In this document: piece after piece, positions 55,157-63,176 of the stretch | How positions within the stretch are numbered: position 1 is the first letter of the stretch | Layout of the letters: the number at the start of each line of letters is the position of its first letter | Assembly: GCF_012070565.1 (NCBI RefSeq) | Contig: NZ_JAAQRO010000040.1 | Location: 102,460 to 166,459 of the forward strand | Direction: 5' to 3' | DNA from: Anaerosporobacter faecicola | Lineage (GTDB): Bacteria; Bacillota; Clostridia; Lachnospirales; Lachnospiraceae | DNA length: 64,000 nt | Translations under genes and position numbers: made by a program | The notes under the pieces: model-generated | Seen by the model: only the letters and a program-made list of their open reading frames with translations | The model's database searches: none | Told to the model about the DNA's origin: nothing

Positions 55157-56356
55157 TTAAAATATATTTTCTATAATATCTAAGGACTGTACTTGCATTT
55201 TTTCTGTAAGTTCAGCATAGATCTCTAGGGTTACTTTAATATCTTTATGACCTAATCGAAATTGCACATCTTTAGGGTTTGCTCCAGCTTCGACTAACTT
55301 TGTAACATGAGTGTGTCGCAAGGAGTGATAATCAAAATCTTTAATGTTAAGATCATAATGAATAACACGACTACAGTGTTGCATTACTCTCGGTTGTATA
55401 TATGTTCCATCGTCACGTCTGTTAACAAGTTCTATTTCATTACATGTATCATCAACTTTATTTGTAATAAGTTCTCTATTAGAGTTTTCATAATAATGAG
55501 TATAATGTTCTTCGTATAGATCCTTGGCCTTGAGTTGTCGTGCTTTCGTTTTTCTCAATAATTCAAGTAAAGTTTTATCAACTTTAATCTTACGATAAGA
55601 ATCATACTTTGGAGGGGTGAACTCCCAAACTTTATTATTATTTTGAACTTGTTTATTAATATCTATAGTTGCATTATCAAAATCAACATCGTCCCAGGTT
55701 ATAGCAAAAGCTTCACCTAAACGCATACCACATCTATAAGCTAATTGTAAAGGAATATGGCAGGTATGGCCTTCGGGAAAACGATTGAAGATAATATCTA
55801 ATTCCTCTTTGGTAATTGCTCTACGTGACTTTGTTCTAGTAGCAGTATTTGGAGTAGCACGTTTAAGAGGTAATTTAACGTAAAGCATAGGATTAGCTTG
55901 TATAAATCGTAAAGGTTCAACAGCGTAACCTATACTACCAGATAAGATACCTTTTAATGCTGACAGTGTATTTCTGCTGAAACCCTCGTTAAATTTAGTG
56001 TTAATAAACTCTTGTAATGTAGCAGAGGTTAACGCTCTTAGTTTGTATTTACCCAATGCAGGTTTTATGTAAAGTCGAATTTTTTTTACATAACCCTCAT
56101 ATGTGGTAGATTTAAGATTAACTTTGCAATAATTTTCTAACCAATAGTCGAGATAATCACTATATGACAATTCACTTGGTACAAAATGTAACCCTGAGTT
56201 ATTATATTCATTTAGTGCTTTCACACCTGCTTCGAGTGCTGACTTCTTAGTATCGAATCCACCTTTGCTAATACGCTTACGTTTGCCATCTACTTTAGCA
56301 CCTTCGAAATAGTACTCCCACTTAGAACCACGTTTACGACAATTAATGTCAGCCAT
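55157..56356 (-). CDS. Tyrosine-type site-specific integrase
   Basis: The 399-residue protein has an N-terminal arm-binding domain (RKRGSKWEYYFEG), a SAM-like core-binding domain (about residues 60-150) and a catalytic domain. Catalytic residues are visible in order: Arg in CGMRLGEAF, His-x-x-Arg in YHSLRHTHV, the second histidine region in RLGHKDI, and the nucleophilic Tyr in LEIYAEL. I start at 56356 (AAGGAAG 8 nt upstream); a GTG at 56365 is too close to that box. It marks the left end of the accessory island and is transcribed towards the chromosome. Confidence 0.93.
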   Translation of the reverse strand: MADINCRKRGSKWEYYFEGAKVDGKRKRISKGGFDTKKSALEAGVKALNEYNNSGLHFVPSELSYSDYLDYWLENYCKVNLKSTTYEGYVKKIRLYIKPALGKYKLRALTSATLQEFINTKFNEGFSRNTLSALKGILSGSIGYAVEPLRFIQANPMLYVKLPLKRATPNTATRTKSRRAITKEELDIIFNRFPEGHTCHIPLQLAYRCGMRLGEAFAITWDDVDFDNATIDINKQVQNNNKVWEFTPPKYDSYRKIKVDKTLLELLRKTKARQLKAKDLYEEHYTHYYENSNRELITNKVDDTCNEIELVNRRDDGTYIQPRVMQHCSRVIHYDLNIKDFDYHSLRHTHVTKLVEAGANPKDVQFRLGHKDIKVTLEIYAELTEKMQVQSLDIIENIF

Positions 56357-56381
56357 ATAAGTCACTTCCTTAATATTTTAT

Positions 56382-56411
56382 TTGACGAAAATATACCAAA
56401 GATGATACAAT
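56382..56411 (+). promoter_or_regulatory. Promoter of a short divergent transcript
   Basis: TTGACG (56382-56387), an 18-bp spacer and TACAAT (56406-56411) point away from the integrase gene. Confidence 0.55.
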
Positions 56412-56417
56412 GACCTT

Positions 56418-56478
56418 GCAGTGGACGTATCAGCAATGATATGTTAAGAGCCTTGGTGTATTCCAGGGCTTTTATTCG
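56418..56478 (+). ncRNA. Candidate small RNA next to the integrase gene
   Basis: The promoter above is followed only about 35 nt downstream of its start by an intrinsic terminator. AAGAGCCTTGG (56446-56456) pairs with CCAGGGCTTTT (56463-56473) around a 6-nt loop. No ORF of note lies between. This predicts an RNA of about 58 nt. Function is unknown; regulation of the integrase is one possibility. The rest of 56479-56600 holds only a weak CTTCATAACA/TGTTGTGAAG dyad. Confidence 0.45.
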
Positions 56479-56605
56479 TTAAGACAATATATAACATAAT
56501 AGATAATGATAAGTCAAGAAATAAACAGGTAAGATTAAAGAAGCTTCATAACATGGCGTCCCTTTTTGTGTTGTGAAGTTGATTTTCATAAGAAAAGTAT
56601 ATACT

Positions 56606-56661
56606 CCACAAAAGTGTAATCTATAATTCACTTTTGTGGTATTGTATACTTTACATTTGTG
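56606..56661. promoter_or_regulatory. Probable operator of the XRE control protein
   Basis: CCACAAAAGTG (56606-56616) and CACTTTTGTGG (56629-56639) form a perfect 11-bp inverted repeat. A third, degenerate half-site ACATTTGTG (56653-56661) lies inside the promoter spacer. Multiple spaced sites in front of a control-protein gene are typical of autoregulated restriction-modification operons. Confidence 0.65.
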
Positions 56662-56670
56662 TAGTAAAAT
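56642..56670 (+). promoter_or_regulatory. Promoter of the island operon
   Basis: TTGTAT (56642-56647), a 17-bp spacer and TAAAAT (56665-56670) overlap the third operator half-site and abut the main dyad. A bound repressor would block it. Confidence 0.55.
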
Positions 56671-56700
56671 AAAGAAGAAAGAATGCTAGGAGGTATGTGG

Positions 56701-56997
56701 TTGAATACTTTGAAAAGAATTAAGGAACTGCTTGATGAGAGAAAGTGGTCAATGTATAAATTAGCTAAATTATCAGGTATATCGCAGTCTACACTTTCAA
56801 ATTTGTTTATTCGAAATAATGATCCTAGTATTAGTACCCTAGAAGATATCTGTAAAGCATTTGGGATAACACTTTCGCAATTTTTTGCAAATGAAGGTGA
56901 ATTGGTATATCTCACAAAAGAACAATCAGAAATTTTAGAAAAGTGGTCTACGCTATCACCTGACCAGAAAAGTGCACTAATGAAACTATTGAATTGA
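56701..56997 (+). CDS. XRE-family transcriptional regulator (control protein)
   Basis: I start at the TTG at 56701, which has AGGAGG exactly 7 nt upstream; the ATG at 56683 lies before this box. The 98-residue protein is one helix-turn-helix domain, with SMYKLAKLSGISQSTLSNLF as the DNA-binding helices and SISTLEDICKAFGITLSQFF completing the fold. A short C-terminal tail ends in LSPDQKSALMKLLN, common in small clostridial phage and island repressors. It is the first gene of the operon, 13 bp before the methyltransferase, behind a perfect operator dyad. Autoregulation and timing control of the methylase/nuclease pair are inferred. Confidence 0.88.
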   Translation: MNTLKRIKELLDERKWSMYKLAKLSGISQSTLSNLFIRNNDPSISTLEDICKAFGITLSQFFANEGELVYLTKEQSEILEKWSTLSPDQKSALMKLLN

Positions 56998-57010
56998 GAG
57001 GAGCGTAAAA

Positions 57011-58453
57011 ATGCCAGTATATACAAAATGCCAAGTATTCACGCCCCCTGATAATGTGAAAAAACTTTTAGATGTTGTAGGATATGAACGAAACTTATTT
57101 GGAAGAAAAGTAGCAGAAAACTCTTGTGGCGACGGTAATATCTTAATTGAAATAGTCAAAAGATATATTTCTGATTGTTTTCGACAAGAATTTAACATTG
57201 AGACGATTAAAGTTGGATTACAAGAAGATATTTGGGCCGCTGAAATTGATAAATCTCATATTGAGAATTGTAAAATACGACTAGATGCAGTAGTGGAGCA
57301 TTATGGAATAAGGGATGTTTCATGGAACATCCTTGAGGGTGATGTTTTAAAGGAGAATATCATTGATAGATTTGATTTTGTGATTGGGAACCCACCTTAT
57401 ATCACCTACAAAGAGCTTGATGAAGATGAAAGAAGATTTGTCCGAGATAAATATGAAACATGTAAAGTAGGCAAGTTTGATTATTGCTATGCTTTTATTG
57501 AAGCAAGTATACGTTCTTTAACTGATAACGGAAAATTTGCATATTTGATTCCTAGCAACATATTCAAAAATAGATTTGCACAAAACCTCAGAGATTTTAT
57601 ATTACCTTGTTTGACAGATGTTTATGATTATACAAATCAGAAATTATTTACAGGAAAACTAACAGCTTCAGCTATAATCGTCTGTGATCGAAATACCAAT
57701 AATACATTTATTAATTACCATAATGTGAGTAATCATACGCGAATACAAGTTGATAAAGATAAAATGAAAGCAAAATGGGTATTTTCTAATGTTGAGAATA
57801 CTGAAAATGAAAATACAGTAAGATTTGGAGATTGTTTTCATGCAGCTAGTAGTATTGCTACCCTATTAAATAAAGTATTTATAATAGATAATTACATTGA
57901 AAACGGTGATTATTTATCTGTCGGTGAATATAAAATAGAAAAAGCATTGCTGAGAGATGCAGTAAGTCCAAGAGCGTTTAATTACGAAAAGAGCGAAAAG
58001 GTGATATTCCCGTATTATTACTCCGAAGAGGGCTTGCAAAGATATACTGTTGAACAATTTGAATCCCAATATCCTCAAGCCGTTATATATCTTAAACAAT
58101 ATCAAGATAAACTAGAGAAAAGAAAAAGTGATGTAGGTATTAGTTGGTTTGAATATGGGCGTTCACAAGCGTTAGCACATTTAAATCAGCCAAAACTCTT
58201 AATTTCTACTTTAATAACAGGAAGTGCTAAAGTATATGCTATCGATAGAGATACAATACCAACCTCAGGAATTTACATTGTTCCTAAGGATAACAAACAA
58301 AAGTATTCTCTCGAAAAGGCGAAAGACATTTTAAATAGTGAATTGTTTCTTCAGTATGTTAAAACTATTGGTGTAATTTCAAATGGGAATTCCTATAGAA
58401 TATCACCTAAAGATATTAATGATTTTTGTTTTCCTAGAAATATGTTACTATAA
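57011..58453 (+). CDS. N6-adenine DNA methyltransferase (Eco57I/TaqI-like, gamma class)
   Basis: The SAM-binding motif I is AENSCGDGN (about residues 35-43), preceded by motif X, CQVFTPP. The catalytic motif IV is GNPPY (126-130), typical of N6-adenine methyltransferases. Order X-I-IV defines the gamma class. The C-terminal half (about residues 260-480) should be the target recognition domain, with VEQFESQYPQAVIYLKQYQD and FEYGRSQALAHLNQPKLL as in TaqI/Eco57I-like enzymes. At 480 residues it lacks a fused nuclease. GAGGAG stands 7 nt before the ATG. It sits between the control protein and a GHKL ATPase. The recognition sequence is unknown. Confidence 0.88.
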   Translation: MPVYTKCQVFTPPDNVKKLLDVVGYERNLFGRKVAENSCGDGNILIEIVKRYISDCFRQEFNIETIKVGLQEDIWAAEIDKSHIENCKIRLDAVVEHYGIRDVSWNILEGDVLKENIIDRFDFVIGNPPYITYKELDEDERRFVRDKYETCKVGKFDYCYAFIEASIRSLTDNGKFAYLIPSNIFKNRFAQNLRDFILPCLTDVYDYTNQKLFTGKLTASAIIVCDRNTNNTFINYHNVSNHTRIQVDKDKMKAKWVFSNVENTENENTVRFGDCFHAASSIATLLNKVFIIDNYIENGDYLSVGEYKIEKALLRDAVSPRAFNYEKSEKVIFPYYYSEEGLQRYTVEQFESQYPQAVIYLKQYQDKLEKRKSDVGISWFEYGRSQALAHLNQPKLLISTLITGSAKVYAIDRDTIPTSGIYIVPKDNKQKYSLEKAKDILNSELFLQYVKTIGVISNGNSYRISPKDINDFCFPRNMLL

Positions 58454-58475
58454 TTAGTAAAAAGGAGAAAGTCAT

Positions 58476-60734
58476 ATGGCTAAGATACCATTTAATGTAG
58501 ACGCTTATACAGCAAAACTTATTGGACGAGAGAATGTTTCAAAGCTAGACGGAGCTATTTTGGAGTTAGTGAAAAATACATATGATGCAGATGCTTCTAT
58601 TTGTATTCTGTATTTTGAAAAAACTACAAATACTTTATACATCGCGGACAATGGTACAGGAATGACTGAAAATGTGATTTTAAAACATTGGATGACAATA
58701 GGTAGCTCTTCAAAAAAAATAAATTTTAAAACTCAAAAAGGCCGTATCCAAACGGGTGCGAAAGGGATAGGTCGATTTGCTTTAGATCGAATAGCTGATA
58801 ATTGCAGTCTTCTGACAATTTCAAAAGAAGAACATTTATTGTGGAATGTAGACTGGAATGTATTTGAATTTGGCCAAAAAATAACGGATGTAACAGCTGA
58901 ACTTGATAAAAGTAAACTGTCTTTTACTGAATTTTTAGAAGATGTACAAAATAATGAGGTCATAGAGTTAATTAGAAAATCTTTTTTAAAGACGGGATCT
59001 GTGTTTCGATTGACAAATTTAAGAGATAATTGGGATAAAACAACCATAGATAGTATTCGTTCAAATCTTAAAACATTGATTCCACCCGAATTTAAGGAAG
59101 TTTTCAATATATATTTTTTTGAAAGTGATACATCCATTGGAGAAGCAGCTTTGTTACAAGATGGTGATGATTTTTCTTATGATTATAGAATTAAATTTTC
59201 TGTTTGCTGTGATGGTAATGTTAAAATAACTATTAATCGAGATGAATTTGATTTTGGTAATAATTTTGATAAAATAACTACAGAAGCTGGATTTGATTCA
59301 AAGGAAAAAGCATATTTTAGAGGAACGCCTATAGTTATTGATACAACATTTACTGATGTTCTGCGAAGTAAGGTACCTATTGATAATTCTATAGGTGACT
59401 TTGAAGGAACATTATACTATGCAAAACTAACAGCTTCAAAAGTCGATAGAGAGAAGTATTATTATAAAGACATTACTGGGAGACCAGATATTCGAGATTC
59501 CTTTGGAGGAATAAGAATTTATAGAGATGGATTTAGAGTTAGACCATACGGTGATCCTAAATCATCCGCTGTTGATTGGCTTATGTTAGCAGTAAGAAAA
59601 AATAAATCTCCTGCGGCAATATCTCACCCGACTGGTTCATGGCGTGTAAATGCAGATCAAATGCACGGAAGCATCTATATATCTCGAACTAATATTACAT
59701 TACCAGATCAAGCAAATAGGCAGGGAATTGTAGAAACGGAAGAATTTCAATTATTGCAAGATTTTTTGAAGAATGTTATAAGATTATTTGAGCGTGATAG
59801 GCAGTTCGTTTGTAGAACACTTGATGCGTATTATGAATTTTTACATCCGACAGCAGTAATTGAAAAAGAACTTGACGATAAGATAAAGCAAGAAGCTGAA
59901 AAGAAGAAAGTAGCAAAGCGTGATAATTCAAATTATTTGCCCGAGTATATGGAGGTAAATAAAGTATCTGCGTTAGTTGAAAAAAAAGATTCTACGATTA
60001 AACAACTTGAAACGGAGCTTCAGATGTTGAGAGTGTTAGCAACAACAGGAATCGTCACTAATACCTATATTCACGAGATTAAAGAAATTACACATAAGCT
60101 TGGTATGAAAATTACAATGGCAAAGGAAGCTCTTCAGTATGATAAAAATCCTGATGCTGCTTATGAATATGTGCTAGAAGCTAACGAAATACGCCACTTT
60201 TTTACTTCATGGTTTAAAGTTACTGTTGATTCGGTAAGAAGAGATAAGAGGACCATGAGAAAAACAGATGTAGGTGAGCTTATAGCAAAATTAGTATCCG
60301 ATTGGCAATTAGCTTTGTCTCCTAAAAAAATAGTTATAAATTGTGAAGTGGATAATATTGTATTCAAATGTTTTCCGTATGAGATTGAAAGCATCTTAAA
60401 CAACCTGATTGCTAATAGTGCATCATCTTTCGATGCTACAAGAGTGGGAGATAAAATTATTGATGTTCGCATAGGATCAATAGATGATGGAATAATAATA
60501 AAGTATTCTGATAGTGGTATTGGATTAACTGGTGAATATAAAGACAATCCGCGTTTGATTTTAGAACCCTTTGAAAGTGATAAATGCTCAGCAAATGGTG
60601 AAATAATTGGAACAGGTATGGGAATGTGGATAATCAATAGAATAGTTAATGAGTATAATGGTTCGATTGATTTGTCTGAAAATTCTAAGAATACATCAGG
60701 ATTTTATGTTACACTGATTCTTAATGCTAAGTAA
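58476..60734 (+). CDS. Double GHKL ATPase: MORC/Hsp90-like N-terminal and histidine-kinase-like C-terminal modules
   Basis: The N-terminal module has all Bergerat-fold motifs: ELVKNTYDADA (residues 30-40), IADNGTGM (56-63) and GAKGIGRFAL (94-103), as in MutL/MORC/Hsp90 ATPases. Residues about 110-470 include an S5-like transducer region (HPTGSWRVNADQ, ISRTNITLPDQANRQG). A coiled coil (about 500-520) leads to a kinase-like H box with His533 in YIHEIKEITHKLG. A second Bergerat fold follows: N box ESILNNLIANSA (from 637), SDSGIGL (from 678), a F-box-like LEPFESDK and GTGMGMW (from 712). The gene starts 22 bp after the methyltransferase and ends 12 bp before a receiver-domain gene. The kinase activity is inferred. 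Confidence 0.85.
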   Translation: MAKIPFNVDAYTAKLIGRENVSKLDGAILELVKNTYDADASICILYFEKTTNTLYIADNGTGMTENVILKHWMTIGSSSKKINFKTQKGRIQTGAKGIGRFALDRIADNCSLLTISKEEHLLWNVDWNVFEFGQKITDVTAELDKSKLSFTEFLEDVQNNEVIELIRKSFLKTGSVFRLTNLRDNWDKTTIDSIRSNLKTLIPPEFKEVFNIYFFESDTSIGEAALLQDGDDFSYDYRIKFSVCCDGNVKITINRDEFDFGNNFDKITTEAGFDSKEKAYFRGTPIVIDTTFTDVLRSKVPIDNSIGDFEGTLYYAKLTASKVDREKYYYKDITGRPDIRDSFGGIRIYRDGFRVRPYGDPKSSAVDWLMLAVRKNKSPAAISHPTGSWRVNADQMHGSIYISRTNITLPDQANRQGIVETEEFQLLQDFLKNVIRLFERDRQFVCRTLDAYYEFLHPTAVIEKELDDKIKQEAEKKKVAKRDNSNYLPEYMEVNKVSALVEKKDSTIKQLETELQMLRVLATTGIVTNTYIHEIKEITHKLGMKITMAKEALQYDKNPDAAYEYVLEANEIRHFFTSWFKVTVDSVRRDKRTMRKTDVGELIAKLVSDWQLALSPKKIVINCEVDNIVFKCFPYEIESILNNLIANSASSFDATRVGDKIIDVRIGSIDDGIIIKYSDSGIGLTGEYKDNPRLILEPFESDKCSANGEIIGTGMGMWIINRIVNEYNGSIDLSENSKNTSGFYVTLILNAK

Positions 60735-60746
60735 TAGGAGGTGACG

Positions 60747-61373
60747 ATGGTGTATAAATTAGGCTTTATTGACGATGATGATAGTTTGATAAATGACTAC
60801 AAAACACGATTGAAACGAAAGGAAATTGAATTGGTTTTTGTAGAAAATTGTACGACTAAAAAAGATGTTTTAAAATGGATTTTGAAGAATGAAATTAAGT
60901 GCATGTTGGTTGATTATAAGCTAACAGCTGCATATGATTTTAATGGTACAGAACTAGTTGCATTTCTTAATAGTGAGTTGCCTGATTTACCTTGTATAAT
61001 ATTAACTAATTATTGTGATCAAGGGATTGGAGAAAATCTAGTAATTAAAAATCTGTTTATTGAACGGGAAAAGTTGGATTCAGATTTTGAATCTTCGACA
61101 TTTGAAGAATTGGTTGCTTGTTTTAAACAAGCTGTTGATGTATTCAACAACCGATTAAAAAATAATATTAGTGAGTATGAAGAACTAAAATTAAAAAAGG
61201 ATAACGGTGAGATTTCTGCTCATGAAGAAGAACGTTTACTTGAAGTATTTAGAATTTTGAGGGCATATAACGAGGTTGATGATATACCAGCAGAGTTGTT
61301 AACAACAAATGCCGCTAAAAAAATGTCTGATATTCTACAGTCATTGGATAAACTATTGGATAATACAAAGTAG
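60747..61373 (+). CDS. Stand-alone receiver-domain protein (response-regulator-like, no DNA-binding domain)
   Basis: Residues 1-115 look like a receiver domain: an acidic patch D9-D12 in FIDDDDSL, putative phosphoacceptor D56 in MLVDYKL and a threonine T87 in IILTNY. The lysine normally at the end of strand 5 is not clearly placed. The remaining ~90 residues are helical and charged (YEELKLKKDNGEISAHEEERLLE) with no DNA-binding or enzymatic motif. I start at the ATG at 60747, 5 nt after AGGAGG; a GTG at 60741 overlaps that box. It lies directly behind the kinase-like ATPase, which fits a phosphotransfer or decoy partner. Confidence 0.75.
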   Translation: MVYKLGFIDDDDSLINDYKTRLKRKEIELVFVENCTTKKDVLKWILKNEIKCMLVDYKLTAAYDFNGTELVAFLNSELPDLPCIILTNYCDQGIGENLVIKNLFIEREKLDSDFESSTFEELVACFKQAVDVFNNRLKNNISEYEELKLKKDNGEISAHEEERLLEVFRILRAYNEVDDIPAELLTTNAAKKMSDILQSLDKLLDNTK

Positions 61374-61380
61374 GTGTGTT

Positions 61381-61962
61381 ATGAGAGTACATGGAGATGT
61401 AAAGATTGCAAGGCGCAAGGATATAGTTAATAAAGAGTATTACGGAGATTTCCTTAAAGAATTGAGAGAGGATTTCGACTGTATATGTGGCTACTGTGGT
61501 AAACCTGAAAAAGTTACAAGAAATGCATTTGAGATAGATCATTTTATACCTAAATCGTTAGCACCTGAATTGGAAAATGATTATAATAATTTAGTGTATT
61601 CTTGTTTTACTTGCAATAGAAAAAAGTCAAACAAATGGCCAACTAAAGATATATCAAAATGTAATGACGGAAACGTTGGCTTTATAGACCCGACTAGTGA
61701 TGAATTTGACTTACACTTGAATCGTATTGAAGATGGTACGATTATTGGGCTCTCACCAGTGGGAGAATATATGTGTAATAATGTATTTAAATTTAAGCTA
61801 CGACCTATTAAAGAAATATGGATTTGTTCGGAAATAATGGAACGTCAGGAACAATTGGAAAAGAGAATTTCGAAAATGACATCAGAAGAAAGTAGCGAGT
61901 ACATACAAATTAATATGAAACTTAAAGAACTTACACAAGTATTATTTTCTAAGAAAGAATGA
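61381..61962 (+). CDS. HNH endonuclease
   Basis: The 193-residue protein has a complete HNH/McrA-like core. Structural zinc cysteines are C36-x2-C39 in CGYCG and C75-x2-C78 in SCFTCNRKKSNKWP. The catalytic EIDHFIPKS follows at residues 51-59 with D53-H54, and N69-N70 lies in DYNNLVYSC. The C-terminal 80 residues are helical. The ATG at 61381 is used (7 bp after the receiver gene); the in-frame extension inside that gene lacks support. As last gene of the operon it is the likely DNA-cleaving effector, possibly of a restriction or abortive-infection system. Confidence 0.88.
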   Translation: MRVHGDVKIARRKDIVNKEYYGDFLKELREDFDCICGYCGKPEKVTRNAFEIDHFIPKSLAPELENDYNNLVYSCFTCNRKKSNKWPTKDISKCNDGNVGFIDPTSDEFDLHLNRIEDGTIIGLSPVGEYMCNNVFKFKLRPIKEIWICSEIMERQEQLEKRISKMTSEESSEYIQINMKLKELTQVLFSKKE

Positions 61963-61968
61963 TTTATG

Positions 61969-62071
61969 AAAAGGCTAGAACACAACTATGATATGATTCC
62001 TCTTAAGTAGATTTGGTTATTTACCTTGTCTACTTAAGAGGAATCATATCAGTAAGTGCCCTAGCCTTTTT
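61969..62071. terminator. Composite bidirectional terminator with inserted palindrome
   Basis: AAAAGGCTAG (61969-61978) pairs with CTAGCCTTTT (62061-62070), with T/A runs on both sides. It separates the convergent HNH and MORN genes. Its loop is occupied by the 63-bp palindrome at 61989-62051. Confidence 0.7.
61989..62051. mobile_element. 63-bp MITE-like palindrome derived from the IS end at 63875
   Basis: Arms TGATATGATTCCTCTTAAGT plus AGA and the exact reverse complement (23 bp each) flank a 17-nt loop. In reverse complement the whole unit matches the IS left end at 63875-63929 almost base for base, including the loop CAAGGTAAATAACCAAA. It has no coding capacity. It looks like a minimal non-autonomous derivative or a remnant of the IS. 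Confidence 0.75.
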
Positions 62072-62072
62072 A

Positions 62073-63116
62073 TTATTCAGTCATAGAGTCGATAAATAAT
62101 AAATAAGAATCATAATCAGTTAATTTAGATATTTCACCAATCTGTGTATCATTTGGTTTTATACTATCATCAGAATCAATACAATAACAGTAATCGTAAC
62201 CTATAGGTTTGTTATCTTTAAAGAAAAGTACTGTACATTCAACGAATTTAGCAATATTATCGGAATTATTTGTAATTGATACAATAAGTTTCTTTTCTGT
62301 TTCATTAATGGAACTTGATAATTTAGATACTATTGGTTTGTAATATGACTTAACTGGAGTGATTTCATAGTCATAATGATCATACTTTTCTTCATTTGAA
62401 ATAGTAATTAACATAGGAATATCTTTTTCGACAATATCACATTTACTTTTTTTACTACCTATAGGATTATTGTCGGAGTCATAAAAAATCATATCAATAT
62501 CGAAAGCACCAGCATAATCAGAAGCACTTGTTATTATTAAAGAAACATAATACTTATATTTTGAATCCCATGTATATTCTTGTATATCCAAATTATCAAG
62601 TATTGTATTATCATCAAATGAAGAACTTTCTGTAGAAGAAGTGACTTCACTTGATGGTTTGGTGGTTGAGTTGGTAGAAGAAGTTGCTTCGTTTACTGAG
62701 TCATCTCCAATAAATTCTCCATTACAGAATTCGCCTTGATATATAATAGTATCATTTTCGTAATATGTACCTATACCATGCATGTAATCATTAGAATATT
62801 CACCAATATGTTTATTACCGTTTGACCAAGTCGTAGTACCTTGGCCTTGAAAGTGACCATTTAACCAATTACCTTCATAAGTCCATGAATCACCTGATTC
62901 ATTTGAAGAAGTAAAAGTACCTTGACCATTTGGTGAACCATTAAGTAATGTACCAGTATATGTACCAGAACGATCACCAAAACAAAAATTAATGGTAAGT
63001 TCTTTATCTGTAACCGAAATAGAATCAGATGTATTCGGATTGGAATTGGAACATGCACCTAAAAAGAGAATGCATAGTGAAAGAGTAAAAAAAAGAGATT
63101 TTTTAATGAAATTCAT
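62073..63116 (-). CDS. Lipoprotein with MORN repeats
   Basis: The signal peptide ends in lipobox LGAC (Cys22), so the 347-residue protein should be lipid-anchored on the outer face. Residues about 50-135 hold four to five MORN-like repeats of the form Y-x-G-x-[LWF]-x-N-G-x-x-x-G-x-G-T, such as YEGNWLNGHFQGQGT and IGEYSNDYMHGIGTYY. A Ser/Thr-rich linker (about 140-170) and a C-terminal beta-rich domain (about 175-347) follow, the latter not recognised. TAGGAGGG stands before the ATG. No enzymatic motif is seen; membrane or wall association is inferred. It is convergent with the restriction-like operon. Confidence 0.8.
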   Translation of the reverse strand: MNFIKKSLFFTLSLCILFLGACSNSNPNTSDSISVTDKELTINFCFGDRSGTYTGTLLNGSPNGQGTFTSSNESGDSWTYEGNWLNGHFQGQGTTTWSNGNKHIGEYSNDYMHGIGTYYENDTIIYQGEFCNGEFIGDDSVNEATSSTNSTTKPSSEVTSSTESSSFDDNTILDNLDIQEYTWDSKYKYYVSLIITSASDYAGAFDIDMIFYDSDNNPIGSKKSKCDIVEKDIPMLITISNEEKYDHYDYEITPVKSYYKPIVSKLSSSINETEKKLIVSITNNSDNIAKFVECTVLFFKDNKPIGYDYCYCIDSDDSIKPNDTQIGEISKLTDYDSYLLFIDSMTE

Positions 63117-63146
63117 GAATTCCCTCCTAAAATATGTTATAACAAT

Positions 63147-63175
63147 ATTTTACACATTGCACTATAAAATAGCAA
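63147..63175 (-). promoter_or_regulatory. Promoter of the MORN lipoprotein gene
   Basis: On the minus strand TTGCTA (63170-63175), a 17-bp spacer and TAAAAT (63147-63152) lie about 30 nt before the start codon. Confidence 0.55.
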
Positions 63176-63176
63176 G

